Assembly: GCF_039530225.1 (NCBI RefSeq)
Contig: NZ_BAAAOH010000001.1
Span: 2,914,001 to 2,978,000 of the forward strand
Reading direction: 5' to 3'
DNA: 64,000 bases
From: Microbacterium pumilum
GTDB taxonomy: Bacteria; Actinomycetota; Actinomycetes; Actinomycetales; Microbacteriaceae
In this document: positions 1 to 8,152 of the stretch, one piece after another
How the letters are laid out: every line of letters begins with the position of its first letter
How positions within the stretch are numbered: position 1 is the stretch's first letter
The notes under the pieces: generated by a model
What the model was told of the DNA's origin: nothing
The model's input: the letters and a program-made list of their open reading frames with translations, nothing else
Database searches by the model: none
Made by a program: the position numbers and the translations under genes

Positions 1-553
1 TCGCCAACTCGGGGTTGAACCAGATCGTCCTCGAACTCGCGATGCAGGTTCCCCACTTGGTCTTCATGCGACGGACAACGATCTTGTCGGCCTCGGCTCC
101 GATGATCGGCTGCCACTTGGCGAGCAGCGGCGGGATAGCGGCCTTCACCTCGCGGCGGTACCAGCGGTCGAGCGTCGCACGTTTCTCGTCCGCGTCCGAT
201 CCCTCAGGTGTGACGACCCAGAGTGTCTGACCCTTGATCTCGACGTGGTGGTTGCCCGCTGTGCGGGAGATGTCGAGGCGGTACCGCTGTCCCCAGACGT
301 AGTGGGTCTCTCCTGATTCCATCCCCCGCTTGGTCTGGCGCTCGGCGCGCTGCAGCTCCTCGCGCTGTCGTTTGATCCATGGGAGGCGCTGCACGATCGC
401 GAGCCGGATGGTGTCCTCGCTCGTGTTCTCGGGCGCGGCAACTCGCACACGGCCTACCGGCGGGTAGACCGAGATGTGCATGTTCTTGATGTCCTTGTAG
501 ACGACATCGATGCCAAGTCCGGCGACCGTGAGGTAGGCGTTACCGGAACTCAT
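1..553 (-). CDS. YgjP/DUF45 (M48-like) metallopeptidase-family protein, C-terminus cut by window edge
   Basis: About 184 residues are readable before the left edge. The ATG at 553 overlaps the hsdR stop by 14 bases, so the gene is co-transcribed with the restriction operon. The sequence resembles the YgjP/DUF45 family of predicted zinc metal-dependent hydrolases: an N-terminal beta-rich part, a TRxxWIKRQREELQ-like helix (here RLPWIKRQREEL near residue 58) and the diagnostic RRMKTKWGTC box followed by FNPELA at the edge. The catalytic HExxH expected about 25 residues later lies outside the window and cannot be checked. Genes of this family are often found directly after type I restriction genes; what they do there is not established. 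The family call is fairly sure; function is not claimed. Confidence 0.8.
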   Translation of the reverse strand, partial: MSSGNAYLTVAGLGIDVVYKDIKNMHISVYPPVGRVRVAAPENTSEDTIRLAIVQRLPWIKRQREELQRAERQTKRGMESGETHYVWGQRYRLDISRTAGNHHVEIKGQTLWVVTPEGSDADEKRATLDRWYRREVKAAIPPLLAKWQPIIGAEADKIVVRRMKTKWGTCIASSRTIWFNPELA

Positions 554-3500
554 CGTGCTGCCCGAGAAGGGTGAGAAGGTCATCGATCGTTGCGAGCGGG
601 AACCCGGCGGGAAGCTCGTCGTGGAGTGCGCGCGCGAGCGCCTTTCGCTTGATGGGGTGCGAGACCCAGTCGTGCTCCTTCTGCCTCTGGACGGTGTGGA
701 ACACGTCCTCGACCTCGATGACGACGTCGGCCGGCCATTCGAAGTCCACAAGAGCGCGTCGCGCGGGCGTGGACGCCCATCCCGGATAGGCCCCGGTCGG
801 TGCGCCGGTGCCCACCTGGGCGGCGAGCGCGACGAGGTCCTTGAGGTAGTCCGCGTATGCAGCAGCGTCCTGCTTCTGCCTGTCGATGAGGTCGTCGATC
901 AGCTTGGACATGCTGTCGTAGTACTTCGGGTTCATCGCCCGCTCGTCGACGATGGTGCGACGGACGTTGTTGACGATCGTCTCGGCCACGGCCGCGGGGT
1001 TGTTTTTAATGCCGTCGGGCAGTGAGTCGAGCGCACTCATGCCGTTCTCGACGATCAGGTGCACGAGGCCCTGGTCGAGGGTGGCCACCTTCTCGACTGG
1101 GTCGGCCTGAATGTAGGTGTCGAGGAGGGCGCGCATGCCTGCCTCGAACTGCTTCACGTCAATGTTCTCGCCCGCACCGACTTCGACCTCGTTGCGGACG
1201 GCGACGTAGTGCGCGACCTCGTCCTTGATCGCCTTCGCCTCGACGGGGCCGTACCCGGCGGTGTCCATCTCGTTCGCCAGCGCACCGAACGCGCGAACGA
1301 GGGCCGCGACGCCCTTGTAAAGCTCGACCCGCTTCGGTTCGTTGGTCTTGATCTGCTCAGCGTCGCCCGGCTCGGACGAGACGAAGTAATGCTGGTACTC
1401 GAGGGTCCCCTTCGGGGGCTTCACCGGCTCGCACAGGGCGCGGATCTTCTCCAACGCCTCGTCGAGGTCGGCGCGGGCCTGGGTGATGCGGTCCTTGAGG
1501 AGTCCGTCGACGTCCTCTTTTGCGTAGTCCTCGAATGCGCCCGAGGTGTAGTCGGTGATCGCTTTGTCGAGCGACTGGAACAGGTCGCGGTAGTCGATGA
1601 CGTAGCCGTAGGTCTTGTCGTCCCCGTCGAGCCGGTTGACCCGGCAGATGGCCTGGAACAGGCCGTGGTCCTGCATCTTTTTGTCGATGTACAAGTACGT
1701 CGCACTCGGTGCGTCGAAACCGGTCAGGAGCTTGTCGACGACAATGAGCAGCTGCATCTGACCGGGCTCTTCGATGAAGCGCTTCTTCGCGTCCTTCTCG
1801 AACTCCTCGATCCGGCCGACCGCCTCGTCGGCGGGCACACCGAAGTAGTCGGCGAGCATCTTTCGGTAGATCTCGTACTTTCGAAGTTCCTCCGTGTCGC
1901 CCTCGCCGGCATCCTCCTTGGAGATCGCGGTCGCGTTCGGGACGTAGCTCGACACGATCGCGCACTTGCCCTTGAACCCGGCCTGCGCGAACAGCTCGTA
2001 GAACTTGCAGGCCTGGTAGACACTGTCGCCGACAAGCATCGCGTTGCCCCGTCCCGAGACCAGGCGCGGCTGGGTGGCGAAGTCGAGAAGGACGTCCTGG
2101 ACGATCATCTCGGCGCGAGCTTTCGCCGAGAAGACCTTCTGCATCGTCCCCCACTTCTGCTTCAGGCGCGCCTTCGACAGATCAGTGAGGCCCTTGGTCT
2201 TGGTGTCGAACCAGGTATCGACCTGCTTCGAGCCCTTCAGCTCCTGCTCGATGTTGCGCGCTTCGTAGCGCAAGTCCAGAACGACGCCGTCGCGTACGGC
2301 CTCGTCGAACTTGTAGGTGTGGATGAACGAGCCGAACGTCTCGATGCTCGTCGCCTTGTCATCCTTCAACAGCGGCGTGCCGGTGAAGCCGATGAACATA
2401 GCGTCGGGCAGGAGCTGCTTCATGGCCCGGTGCATCTTGCCGCTCTGTGTGCGGTGAGCCTCGTCGACGAAGACGAACAGGTTGCCCTTCGCGGCGAAGC
2501 CCGCGGGGAGCTTCGCATGGAGGTCGGCGAGGAACTTGTCGCTTTCCTTATCAAGCTCGGCGTCGTCGTCGGAGCCCCGGAACTTGTGCACCAGGGAGCA
2601 GATGAGCCAAGGGTGTGCCTGGTTGAGCCGCCCGATCAGGTCCGCGCCCGAGGCGGTGCGGTAGATGTTCTCATTCACACCGCCGAAGACCTTCTCGATC
2701 TGTTCGTCGAGTTCAGTGCGGTCGGTGATGATCAACACGCGGGCATCGTCCTGGTGCTCGCGAATCCACTTCGCCAGCCACACCATAGTGAGACTCTTGC
2801 CCGAGCCCTGCGTATGCCAGATAATGCCGCCCTCACGGTCGGCAACCCGCTCCTGAGCGGCCTTCACGCCGAAGAACTGGTTGTGACGGGCGGTCTTCTT
2901 AACTCCTGCGTCGAAGACGATGAAGTCACGGATCAGCTCGAGGAATCGCTGCTTCGAGCACATCTGGAGCAATGAGCGGTCAAGCGGGCTCGGTTCGTCG
3001 CCAGGCTCTTTCCACTGCAGCCAGTACTTCTCCGGCGTCTCGATCACGCCGTATCGAAGTCCCTCGACGTCGTTTCCGGCGAACAGGAGCTGGACGGTGG
3101 TGAAGAACGGCCGGACGAAGTGCTGGTTCTGGTTGCCGATGTTTTGTCGGATGCCCTCGCTGACGTTGACGTAGGAGCGCTTCAATTCCACGACGCCGAG
3201 GGCGATGCCGTTTACGTAGAGCACGATGTCGGGGCGCTTGCTGTGCTCACCCTTGATCGTGACCTCCTCGGCGACGACAAAATCGTTGGCGAGCGGGTTC
3301 GTCCAGTCGATCGGCCAGACAGTCTCTGTCGCCTCACCGACGTCGCGCTTAACCTTTACGCCGTATCGGAGGAGTTCGTAGAACTTGCGGTTCCCGTCGT
3401 AGAGCTTCTGACCCACGCCGAGCGACGCCGCCGTAAGGAGCTGGGAGACCGCGCGATTGACGATCTCGTCGTCGTGGCCGCGCCCGGCGAGGCTACAGCG

Positions 3501-3632
3501 CAGACGGGCCTCGTCGATGTTGGAGTTGTCTTGGTCCTCGCGATTGCCGCCGTAGATGTAACCGAGCTGCTCATGGAACAGCTTGACGACGCGGTTCTGC
3601 GTCTTCCGCTCGACCTGACCGACGGTGCTCAT
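540..3632 (-). CDS. hsdR: Type I restriction enzyme, restriction/translocase subunit HsdR
   Basis: 1030 residues, the usual size for HsdR. It cleaves DNA away from unmethylated sites after ATP-driven translocation, in a complex with HsdM and HsdS. The N-terminal nuclease domain shows the PD-(D/E)xK pattern D135 ... E149-L-K151. The superfamily 2 motor follows, with Walker A TQGSGKS at 274-280, motif II VDEAHRT at 389-395, a GFTGTP motif III, and the motif VI-like QAICRVNR in the second RecA lobe. The C-terminal helical region binds the methylase core. The start overlaps the hsdS stop by 4 bases (ATGA), giving an hsdM-hsdS-hsdR order on one transcript. All key motifs are intact, so the enzyme is probably active. 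Confidence 0.95.
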   Translation of the reverse strand: MSTVGQVERKTQNRVVKLFHEQLGYIYGGNREDQDNSNIDEARLRCSLAGRGHDDEIVNRAVSQLLTAASLGVGQKLYDGNRKFYELLRYGVKVKRDVGEATETVWPIDWTNPLANDFVVAEEVTIKGEHSKRPDIVLYVNGIALGVVELKRSYVNVSEGIRQNIGNQNQHFVRPFFTTVQLLFAGNDVEGLRYGVIETPEKYWLQWKEPGDEPSPLDRSLLQMCSKQRFLELIRDFIVFDAGVKKTARHNQFFGVKAAQERVADREGGIIWHTQGSGKSLTMVWLAKWIREHQDDARVLIITDRTELDEQIEKVFGGVNENIYRTASGADLIGRLNQAHPWLICSLVHKFRGSDDDAELDKESDKFLADLHAKLPAGFAAKGNLFVFVDEAHRTQSGKMHRAMKQLLPDAMFIGFTGTPLLKDDKATSIETFGSFIHTYKFDEAVRDGVVLDLRYEARNIEQELKGSKQVDTWFDTKTKGLTDLSKARLKQKWGTMQKVFSAKARAEMIVQDVLLDFATQPRLVSGRGNAMLVGDSVYQACKFYELFAQAGFKGKCAIVSSYVPNATAISKEDAGEGDTEELRKYEIYRKMLADYFGVPADEAVGRIEEFEKDAKKRFIEEPGQMQLLIVVDKLLTGFDAPSATYLYIDKKMQDHGLFQAICRVNRLDGDDKTYGYVIDYRDLFQSLDKAITDYTSGAFEDYAKEDVDGLLKDRITQARADLDEALEKIRALCEPVKPPKGTLEYQHYFVSSEPGDAEQIKTNEPKRVELYKGVAALVRAFGALANEMDTAGYGPVEAKAIKDEVAHYVAVRNEVEVGAGENIDVKQFEAGMRALLDTYIQADPVEKVATLDQGLVHLIVENGMSALDSLPDGIKNNPAAVAETIVNNVRRTIVDERAMNPKYYDSMSKLIDDLIDRQKQDAAAYADYLKDLVALAAQVGTGAPTGAYPGWASTPARRALVDFEWPADVVIEVEDVFHTVQRQKEHDWVSHPIKRKALARALHDELPAGFPLATIDDLLTLLGQHDEFR

Positions 3633-4870
3633 GCTGCGACCTCCGACACCAGCCGGGTCCGCCCGGTCAGTAATTCCTGCATCATGCCCTGCCTAACCGC
3701 GCGGGCCGACTCCAGTCGACGCTGCAGCGCAGCGATCTCAGCATCGGCATCCGTGAGCACGCTCGCGATCGCTCGCTGTTCATCAGCGCTCGGCAGGACT
3801 AGATCGATGCTCGAGACGTAGCTGCGTGTAGTCGCCAGCACCTTCGTGCCGGCAGCTAGTCGCAGGAGTGACTCGCGGAAAGTCGGAATGAACTGCAGGT
3901 AGGCCTTGAAGCCGTCGGCGAGCACCGTCTTGTCGAATCGCGCTGCGATTGTGTGGAGCCCGGGTACGACGCCTTCGGCAGGTACAGAGGTGATCTCGAC
4001 AGACTTGCCTACGCCCGCGGGGTCCTCGGAAGCGTCGGCGAACACCACATCACCGGGTGCGAGGCGTCCTGCTCGACCCGCGAGTACGGCCGATGCGCGG
4101 GGCATGTCCTTCGCCGTCGCGTCCAGCCGTACGGCACTCGTCGTGTGGATATCGCCGTAGTGCAGGTACTTCAAGGGCGAAGTCCGGTCGAGCTGGTCAC
4201 GCGAGAGCGGGACGCTCCTGACAAATGACACGTGGTCGCCGAGGTGGACCTCGCGCCATTCGCCGGCGAAGCCGGGGAGGCGTGTGTGGCCGGACAGGAG
4301 CTCCTGCATCACCCCATTCTGGATGTCTCGCTTCTTCGCGATCAGCCGCTCCAGCGCAGCCACCAAGCTATCGATCGACTCAAGTGCTTCGACAGTCCAC
4401 GCTTGCTCGCTCGCCGGCATTACAGGTAAGGGAACGCGCAGCAGGTTCTCCTTTGTGAGATGAGCCAGCGTTGCCTTGCCAACCACTGCCGAGAGTTCCC
4501 CAGTTGCTGCCCACCGCTCCAGATACGCAACAAGCAGCCTTGGACTGTAGCGGCCACGCGATCGAAGGCGGTGCAGCGTGTTGAGGAAGTAGGCTTCCGC
4601 GAGTTCCCCGCGCCAGACCGCGGCGCGTCCGATCTCCCCGCCCTCGCAGACGAGGACATCCCCTTCGGTCAGTCGAAGATCGCGAATGTCAGCCGGCGTT
4701 AGTGGTGCTTGGATCGACTCCCCTACCAGCACCCGCCCCCATCGCACTCCGCGGTTGTTGATGCACCACCGCAACTCACCTCGGTTGACGGCCGCGTCCA
4801 GACGTTTGCCGAGTTGGACGTCAAACTCCTGGGCGACCGTGGAAAGCTCCCACTGGGTTGGCGTGCTCAC
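3629..4870 (-). CDS. hsdS: Type I restriction-modification specificity subunit HsdS
   Basis: 413 residues, full length for HsdS, which sets the bipartite DNA target of the enzyme. Two target-recognition domains of about 150 residues are visible, each followed by a conserved helical spacer. The first spacer contains ERLIAKKRDIQNGVMQELLSG (near 181-200), and the second contains RRLESARAVRQGMMQELLTG near the C-terminus. The repeated QxxMQELLxGxTRL ending is the signature of HsdS conserved regions. The gene is translationally coupled on both sides by 4-base overlaps. The recognition sequence cannot be read from the protein. Confidence 0.95.
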   Translation of the reverse strand: MSTPTQWELSTVAQEFDVQLGKRLDAAVNRGELRWCINNRGVRWGRVLVGESIQAPLTPADIRDLRLTEGDVLVCEGGEIGRAAVWRGELAEAYFLNTLHRLRSRGRYSPRLLVAYLERWAATGELSAVVGKATLAHLTKENLLRVPLPVMPASEQAWTVEALESIDSLVAALERLIAKKRDIQNGVMQELLSGHTRLPGFAGEWREVHLGDHVSFVRSVPLSRDQLDRTSPLKYLHYGDIHTTSAVRLDATAKDMPRASAVLAGRAGRLAPGDVVFADASEDPAGVGKSVEITSVPAEGVVPGLHTIAARFDKTVLADGFKAYLQFIPTFRESLLRLAAGTKVLATTRSYVSSIDLVLPSADEQRAIASVLTDADAEIAALQRRLESARAVRQGMMQELLTGRTRLVSEVAA

Positions 4871-7314
4871 ACCGTCACCCCCATTTCGGCGAGGTGGTTG
4901 GCGACCTTGGCAGTGAGGACATCGAGCTCAGCATCGAGCTCGTCCAATGTGGCCTCGTAGCGATTGGCGAGCACTCGCAAACGCGTCGTGAACCGTTGCA
5001 CCGAAACCACCAACTCCGCCGAGATTCGGGCAGCGATTGTCGCGCCCCACTTGTCGTCGATCACGAGGGTCTTGATGTCGTCGGGGCTGAGCTGGCCGTA
5101 TTGCACGAGAGCCTTCTCATCGAGCTTGCCCGCCGCGTCCTTGACAGCCTTCTTGGCAGCGGCCTCGGCGGTATACAGCCTCGTGACGTGCGTCAGCGCG
5201 GCGATCTCCTCCGCCTCGGCATTCTCCGCCTTGGCGATTTGTAGGCGCTTCTTCGCAGTGGCCGCACTGATCTTGTCGTCCTCGACAGCCTCCCACAGCA
5301 GGCCATCCTCGACGGCGTGCTCCGCGGTGTACTCCTCGATCGACTGTGTGACGGCTCGGAGGCCTGCAATGAGGTTGTCCACCTCGGCCCTCTCACCGGC
5401 GAAGTATCGGGCGACGACCAGGTTCGGCGGGATGAGGTCCATGACCCATCTCTTGGCGTTGGTGCCAGTGCCGAAGCTCAGATGGGAGTCCTCATACTTG
5501 GTCTTGTTGTTCTTGTCCTTCCACGTGCGCGCGGCCCGGGGCTTGGCCGCGGCATCCCATCCATCGCCGACGATGAGGGCGACGTCGTCGTGCATCGAGG
5601 TGTTCCAGTAGCTCATGAATTGCTCGTAGACGGCGTACTCATCGAGCAAGCGGTGCGAGCGGAACGCTTCGAGCAGTGACTCGCCCAGCTCGAAGGCGAG
5701 ATCGTTCGGCCGCGTCGTGCCCCCAACCCCTTCGAGCACCGCGCGTCTGGCCTGCCACCAGTCATCGACCTGGCCCGACGTGTCTGCGTTGATAGTTGGG
5801 TACTTCGTGGAGCCCAGCACGGCCGACTCGATGCTGCTCGCACCGTCGATCAGTTCCGAGTAGCCCTCGCGCAGGGGCTCGAAGAGTTCCTCGCGCAGGC
5901 CAGGGAAGGCGTCCCAGTAGAGCTCAAGGTCATCGAGATCACGCTCCGGGATGCCGCCCTGAAGGTGGGCACGCAGGTCCTGAATGTCCTCCGGCTCGGA
6001 GGAATCGATGTAGCGCGGGAGGTTGAGGTTGAAGTCGTTCTTTGGGTCTTCTATCTCGCTGTTCGCCACGAAGCGGGAGAATCGGGCGATGTCCGCCTCG
6101 CGCACGTAGGCGTCAACGATCTTGTGCATGTCACGCGGGCGCAGGCGATTCTTCGCACCGTCCTTCTCGAACCCCTTCGACGCATCGATCATGAAGATGC
6201 CGGCACGGTTAGCGGCATCTTTCTTGTCGAGCACGATGAGGCAAGCGGGGATGCCGGTGCCGTAGAAGAGGTTCGCGGGTAAGCCGACGATCGCCTTGAT
6301 GTAGCCGCGCTTGATGAGGGCCTTGCGGATCGTTGCCTCGGCGTTGCCTCGGAAAAGCACGCCGTGGGGCATGACGGTGACGCCACGGGCAGTGGACTTG
6401 AGTGACTTCACCATATGCAGCAGGAAGGCGTAGTCGCCGTTCTTGTCGGGCGGGCTGGCGAACCCATCGAACCGGCCGTAGTCCTTCTCCCAACCATTCG
6501 TCCACGTCTTGACGGAGAACGGCGGGTTGGCAACGAGGTAGTCGAACGTCATCAATTGCTCGCCGACACGGAACTGCGGCTTGGTGAGCGTGTTCTCCTG
6601 GCGGATGTCATGCGTCTCATTGCCGTGGAGGATCATATTCATCCTGGCCAGCGCCCAGGTCGCGTTGTCGTTCTCCTGGCCGTAGATCGTCAGGCCATTC
6701 GGGGCGGCGTCGGCGGCCTTGATCAGCAATGAACCCGAGCCGCACGTCGGGTCGTAAAGGGTCGTCCCCTTCGGCGTGTTCGCTGGGATCTGGAGCAGTT
6801 CCGCCATGACGCGCGACACCTCGGCAGGCGTGTAGAACTGGCCCTTGCTCTTGCCGGCCTGTGTAGCGAAGTGGCGCATCAGGTACTCGTAGGCGTCTCC
6901 GAGGAGATCATCACCTTCGGCCCGGGAGCCAGTGAAGTCCATGCCCTGGAAGATCGCGATGAGGTTGGAAACCTTGTCGACGAGGTCCTTGCCGGAACCG
7001 AGCTTGGTCGGGTCGTCAAAGTCGGCGTTGTTGACGACGCCCTGAAGGTTGTTCGCGTCGGCCAACTTGCGGATCGCAACATTGACCTTGTCGCCGATGT
7101 CCGACTTGCCCTTGAGCGAGATCAGGTAGTCAAAGGACGCGTCCTCTGGAACCTCGATGAGGGCGAACGGATCGCCCTTCGCCTTGTCGGACACGTACTT
7201 CACGAAGAGCATCGTGAGGACGTAGTCCTTGTACTGACTCGCATCCATCGAGCCGCGCAGCTCATCGGCGCTGCTCCACAGCGAGCTGTAGAGATCGGAC
7301 TTCTTCATTGCCAT
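4867..7314 (-). CDS. hsdM: Type I restriction-modification DNA methyltransferase HsdM, long form
   Basis: N6-adenine methyltransferase that modifies the HsdS target and forms the core of the complex. From the chosen ATG at 7314 the protein is 815 residues. The N-terminal HsdM bundle starts KKSDLYSSLWSSADELRG, the SAM motif DPTCGSGS is at about 188-195, and the catalytic NPPF at about 263-266. An in-frame extension 37 codons upstream exists, but its sequence is unlike the family; ATG 7308 is a second option. Typical HsdM is about 500 residues. Here about 300 extra residues, rich in charged helices, follow the methylase domain. Long HsdM forms occur in some type I subgroups. First gene of the operon. 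Confidence 0.93.
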   Translation of the reverse strand: MAMKKSDLYSSLWSSADELRGSMDASQYKDYVLTMLFVKYVSDKAKGDPFALIEVPEDASFDYLISLKGKSDIGDKVNVAIRKLADANNLQGVVNNADFDDPTKLGSGKDLVDKVSNLIAIFQGMDFTGSRAEGDDLLGDAYEYLMRHFATQAGKSKGQFYTPAEVSRVMAELLQIPANTPKGTTLYDPTCGSGSLLIKAADAAPNGLTIYGQENDNATWALARMNMILHGNETHDIRQENTLTKPQFRVGEQLMTFDYLVANPPFSVKTWTNGWEKDYGRFDGFASPPDKNGDYAFLLHMVKSLKSTARGVTVMPHGVLFRGNAEATIRKALIKRGYIKAIVGLPANLFYGTGIPACLIVLDKKDAANRAGIFMIDASKGFEKDGAKNRLRPRDMHKIVDAYVREADIARFSRFVANSEIEDPKNDFNLNLPRYIDSSEPEDIQDLRAHLQGGIPERDLDDLELYWDAFPGLREELFEPLREGYSELIDGASSIESAVLGSTKYPTINADTSGQVDDWWQARRAVLEGVGGTTRPNDLAFELGESLLEAFRSHRLLDEYAVYEQFMSYWNTSMHDDVALIVGDGWDAAAKPRAARTWKDKNNKTKYEDSHLSFGTGTNAKRWVMDLIPPNLVVARYFAGERAEVDNLIAGLRAVTQSIEEYTAEHAVEDGLLWEAVEDDKISAATAKKRLQIAKAENAEAEEIAALTHVTRLYTAEAAAKKAVKDAAGKLDEKALVQYGQLSPDDIKTLVIDDKWGATIAARISAELVVSVQRFTTRLRVLANRYEATLDELDAELDVLTAKVANHLAEMGVTV

Positions 7315-7375
7315 TAGAGCGCGCCCATCCCGTAGGTCCCGACCGCTGGCCCTCCGGCCACTCGCTTCGACGTGC

Positions 7376-7656
7376 TCATTTGGTTCCTGAACCCCCATGG
7401 CTGACGGCGCGTCCCGGCGGCGCACAGTCCTTCAAACCTACCGAGGAGCACCGACGGGACGCGTCGGCCTCGCATATCGGTTCGCGCGCCAGCGCCTCTG
7501 CAATCTTGACGAGGGGAAGCCAACCAGGGTTCTGGCGCAAATCGGACGCGCCCGAGCAGCGCCCAAATGAGGGTCCTTGCGCGGGCGGACAGGAAGCTCG
7601 GCGCCGAATTCGGCGTTCGTGCACTCGTTCCGCACGTTTGACCAGTGCAATGACAT
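7376..7656 (-). pseudogene. Possible decayed XRE-type regulator upstream of hsdM
   Basis: No intact gene fits the 400 bases between hsdM and the next gene. On the minus strand two different frames carry fragments reminiscent of an XRE/Cro helix-turn-helix protein. One starts at 7656 and includes AEFGAELPVRPRK. The other includes RQNPGWLPLVKIAEALARE, which matches the helix 4-5 stretch of XRE regulators of the type xxNPSxxTLVKIAEALG. A frameshift and the loss of the middle (recognition helix) would explain the pattern. This is a reading by eye; chance similarity in GC-rich DNA is possible. Confidence 0.3.
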
Positions 7657-7722
7657 GAACGGTGAGCGGGCGGCTACCGCGCCGCGACCGCGGGCTGACG
7701 CTGGCGCGTTGAGGCTGACTTC

Positions 7723-8073
7723 TTAGCCGACCGACAGCGATCTGGTCGAGGCCACACCCGCGCCGCGGTAGCGCCGCTCAATAGCCCGCACGCGCGCCAG
7801 CCGCACGACAGTGATCGGACCGTTCACAACGAACTTGATCGCGTTCCACAGGCACACCAGTACCAGCAAGTTGATCCAACCAGGCGCTCCTCCGGCCGCC
7901 CACTGCGCGAGCGATGCGGCGATCACGACGTAGACGACCGCGAGGAGCATGGCAGGAACGCCCCATTTCAGCCCGCGGCGGGTGTGCGTCGCGCGGATCA
8001 GGATGTTCGTCGGCATGGTCCGCTGGAAGAACGCGCAGATGCGACTCACGAAGGCGATCAGCAGTTGGAACAT
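7723..8073 (-). CDS. Small two-helix membrane protein linked to the relaxase gene
   Basis: 116 residues. ATG at 8073 is preceded by a good ribosome site (AAGGAGGG, 7 bases upstream); longer in-frame starts run into the relaxase gene and are not credible. Residues 36-58 (a stretch beginning WGVPAMLLAVVYVVIAAS) and 66-88 are hydrophobic and likely membrane-spanning. The tail is short and Arg-rich (RLARVRAIERRYRG), probably cytoplasmic. It lies directly downstream of the MobF relaxase on the same strand, 79 bases apart, so a role in DNA mobilisation is a reasonable guess. I do not recognise an enzymatic function. Confidence 0.7.
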   Translation of the reverse strand: MFQLLIAFVSRICAFFQRTMPTNILIRATHTRRGLKWGVPAMLLAVVYVVIAASLAQWAAGGAPGWINLLVLVCLWNAIKFVVNGPITVVRLARVRAIERRYRGAGVASTRSLSVG

Positions 8074-8152
8074 CGGCCTGCCCTCCTTCAGGCGTGGGCT
8101 TGCGGTTGCGCTCAGGGTAGGCCCGCCCTTCACGCGCCGATAGGACCACGGG

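Noticed and set aside
1059..2975. 638-residue plus-strand open frame opposite hsdR
   Set aside because: It is an antisense shadow in GC-rich DNA: the opposite strand encodes hsdR with all family motifs, and this frame has no recognisable domain.
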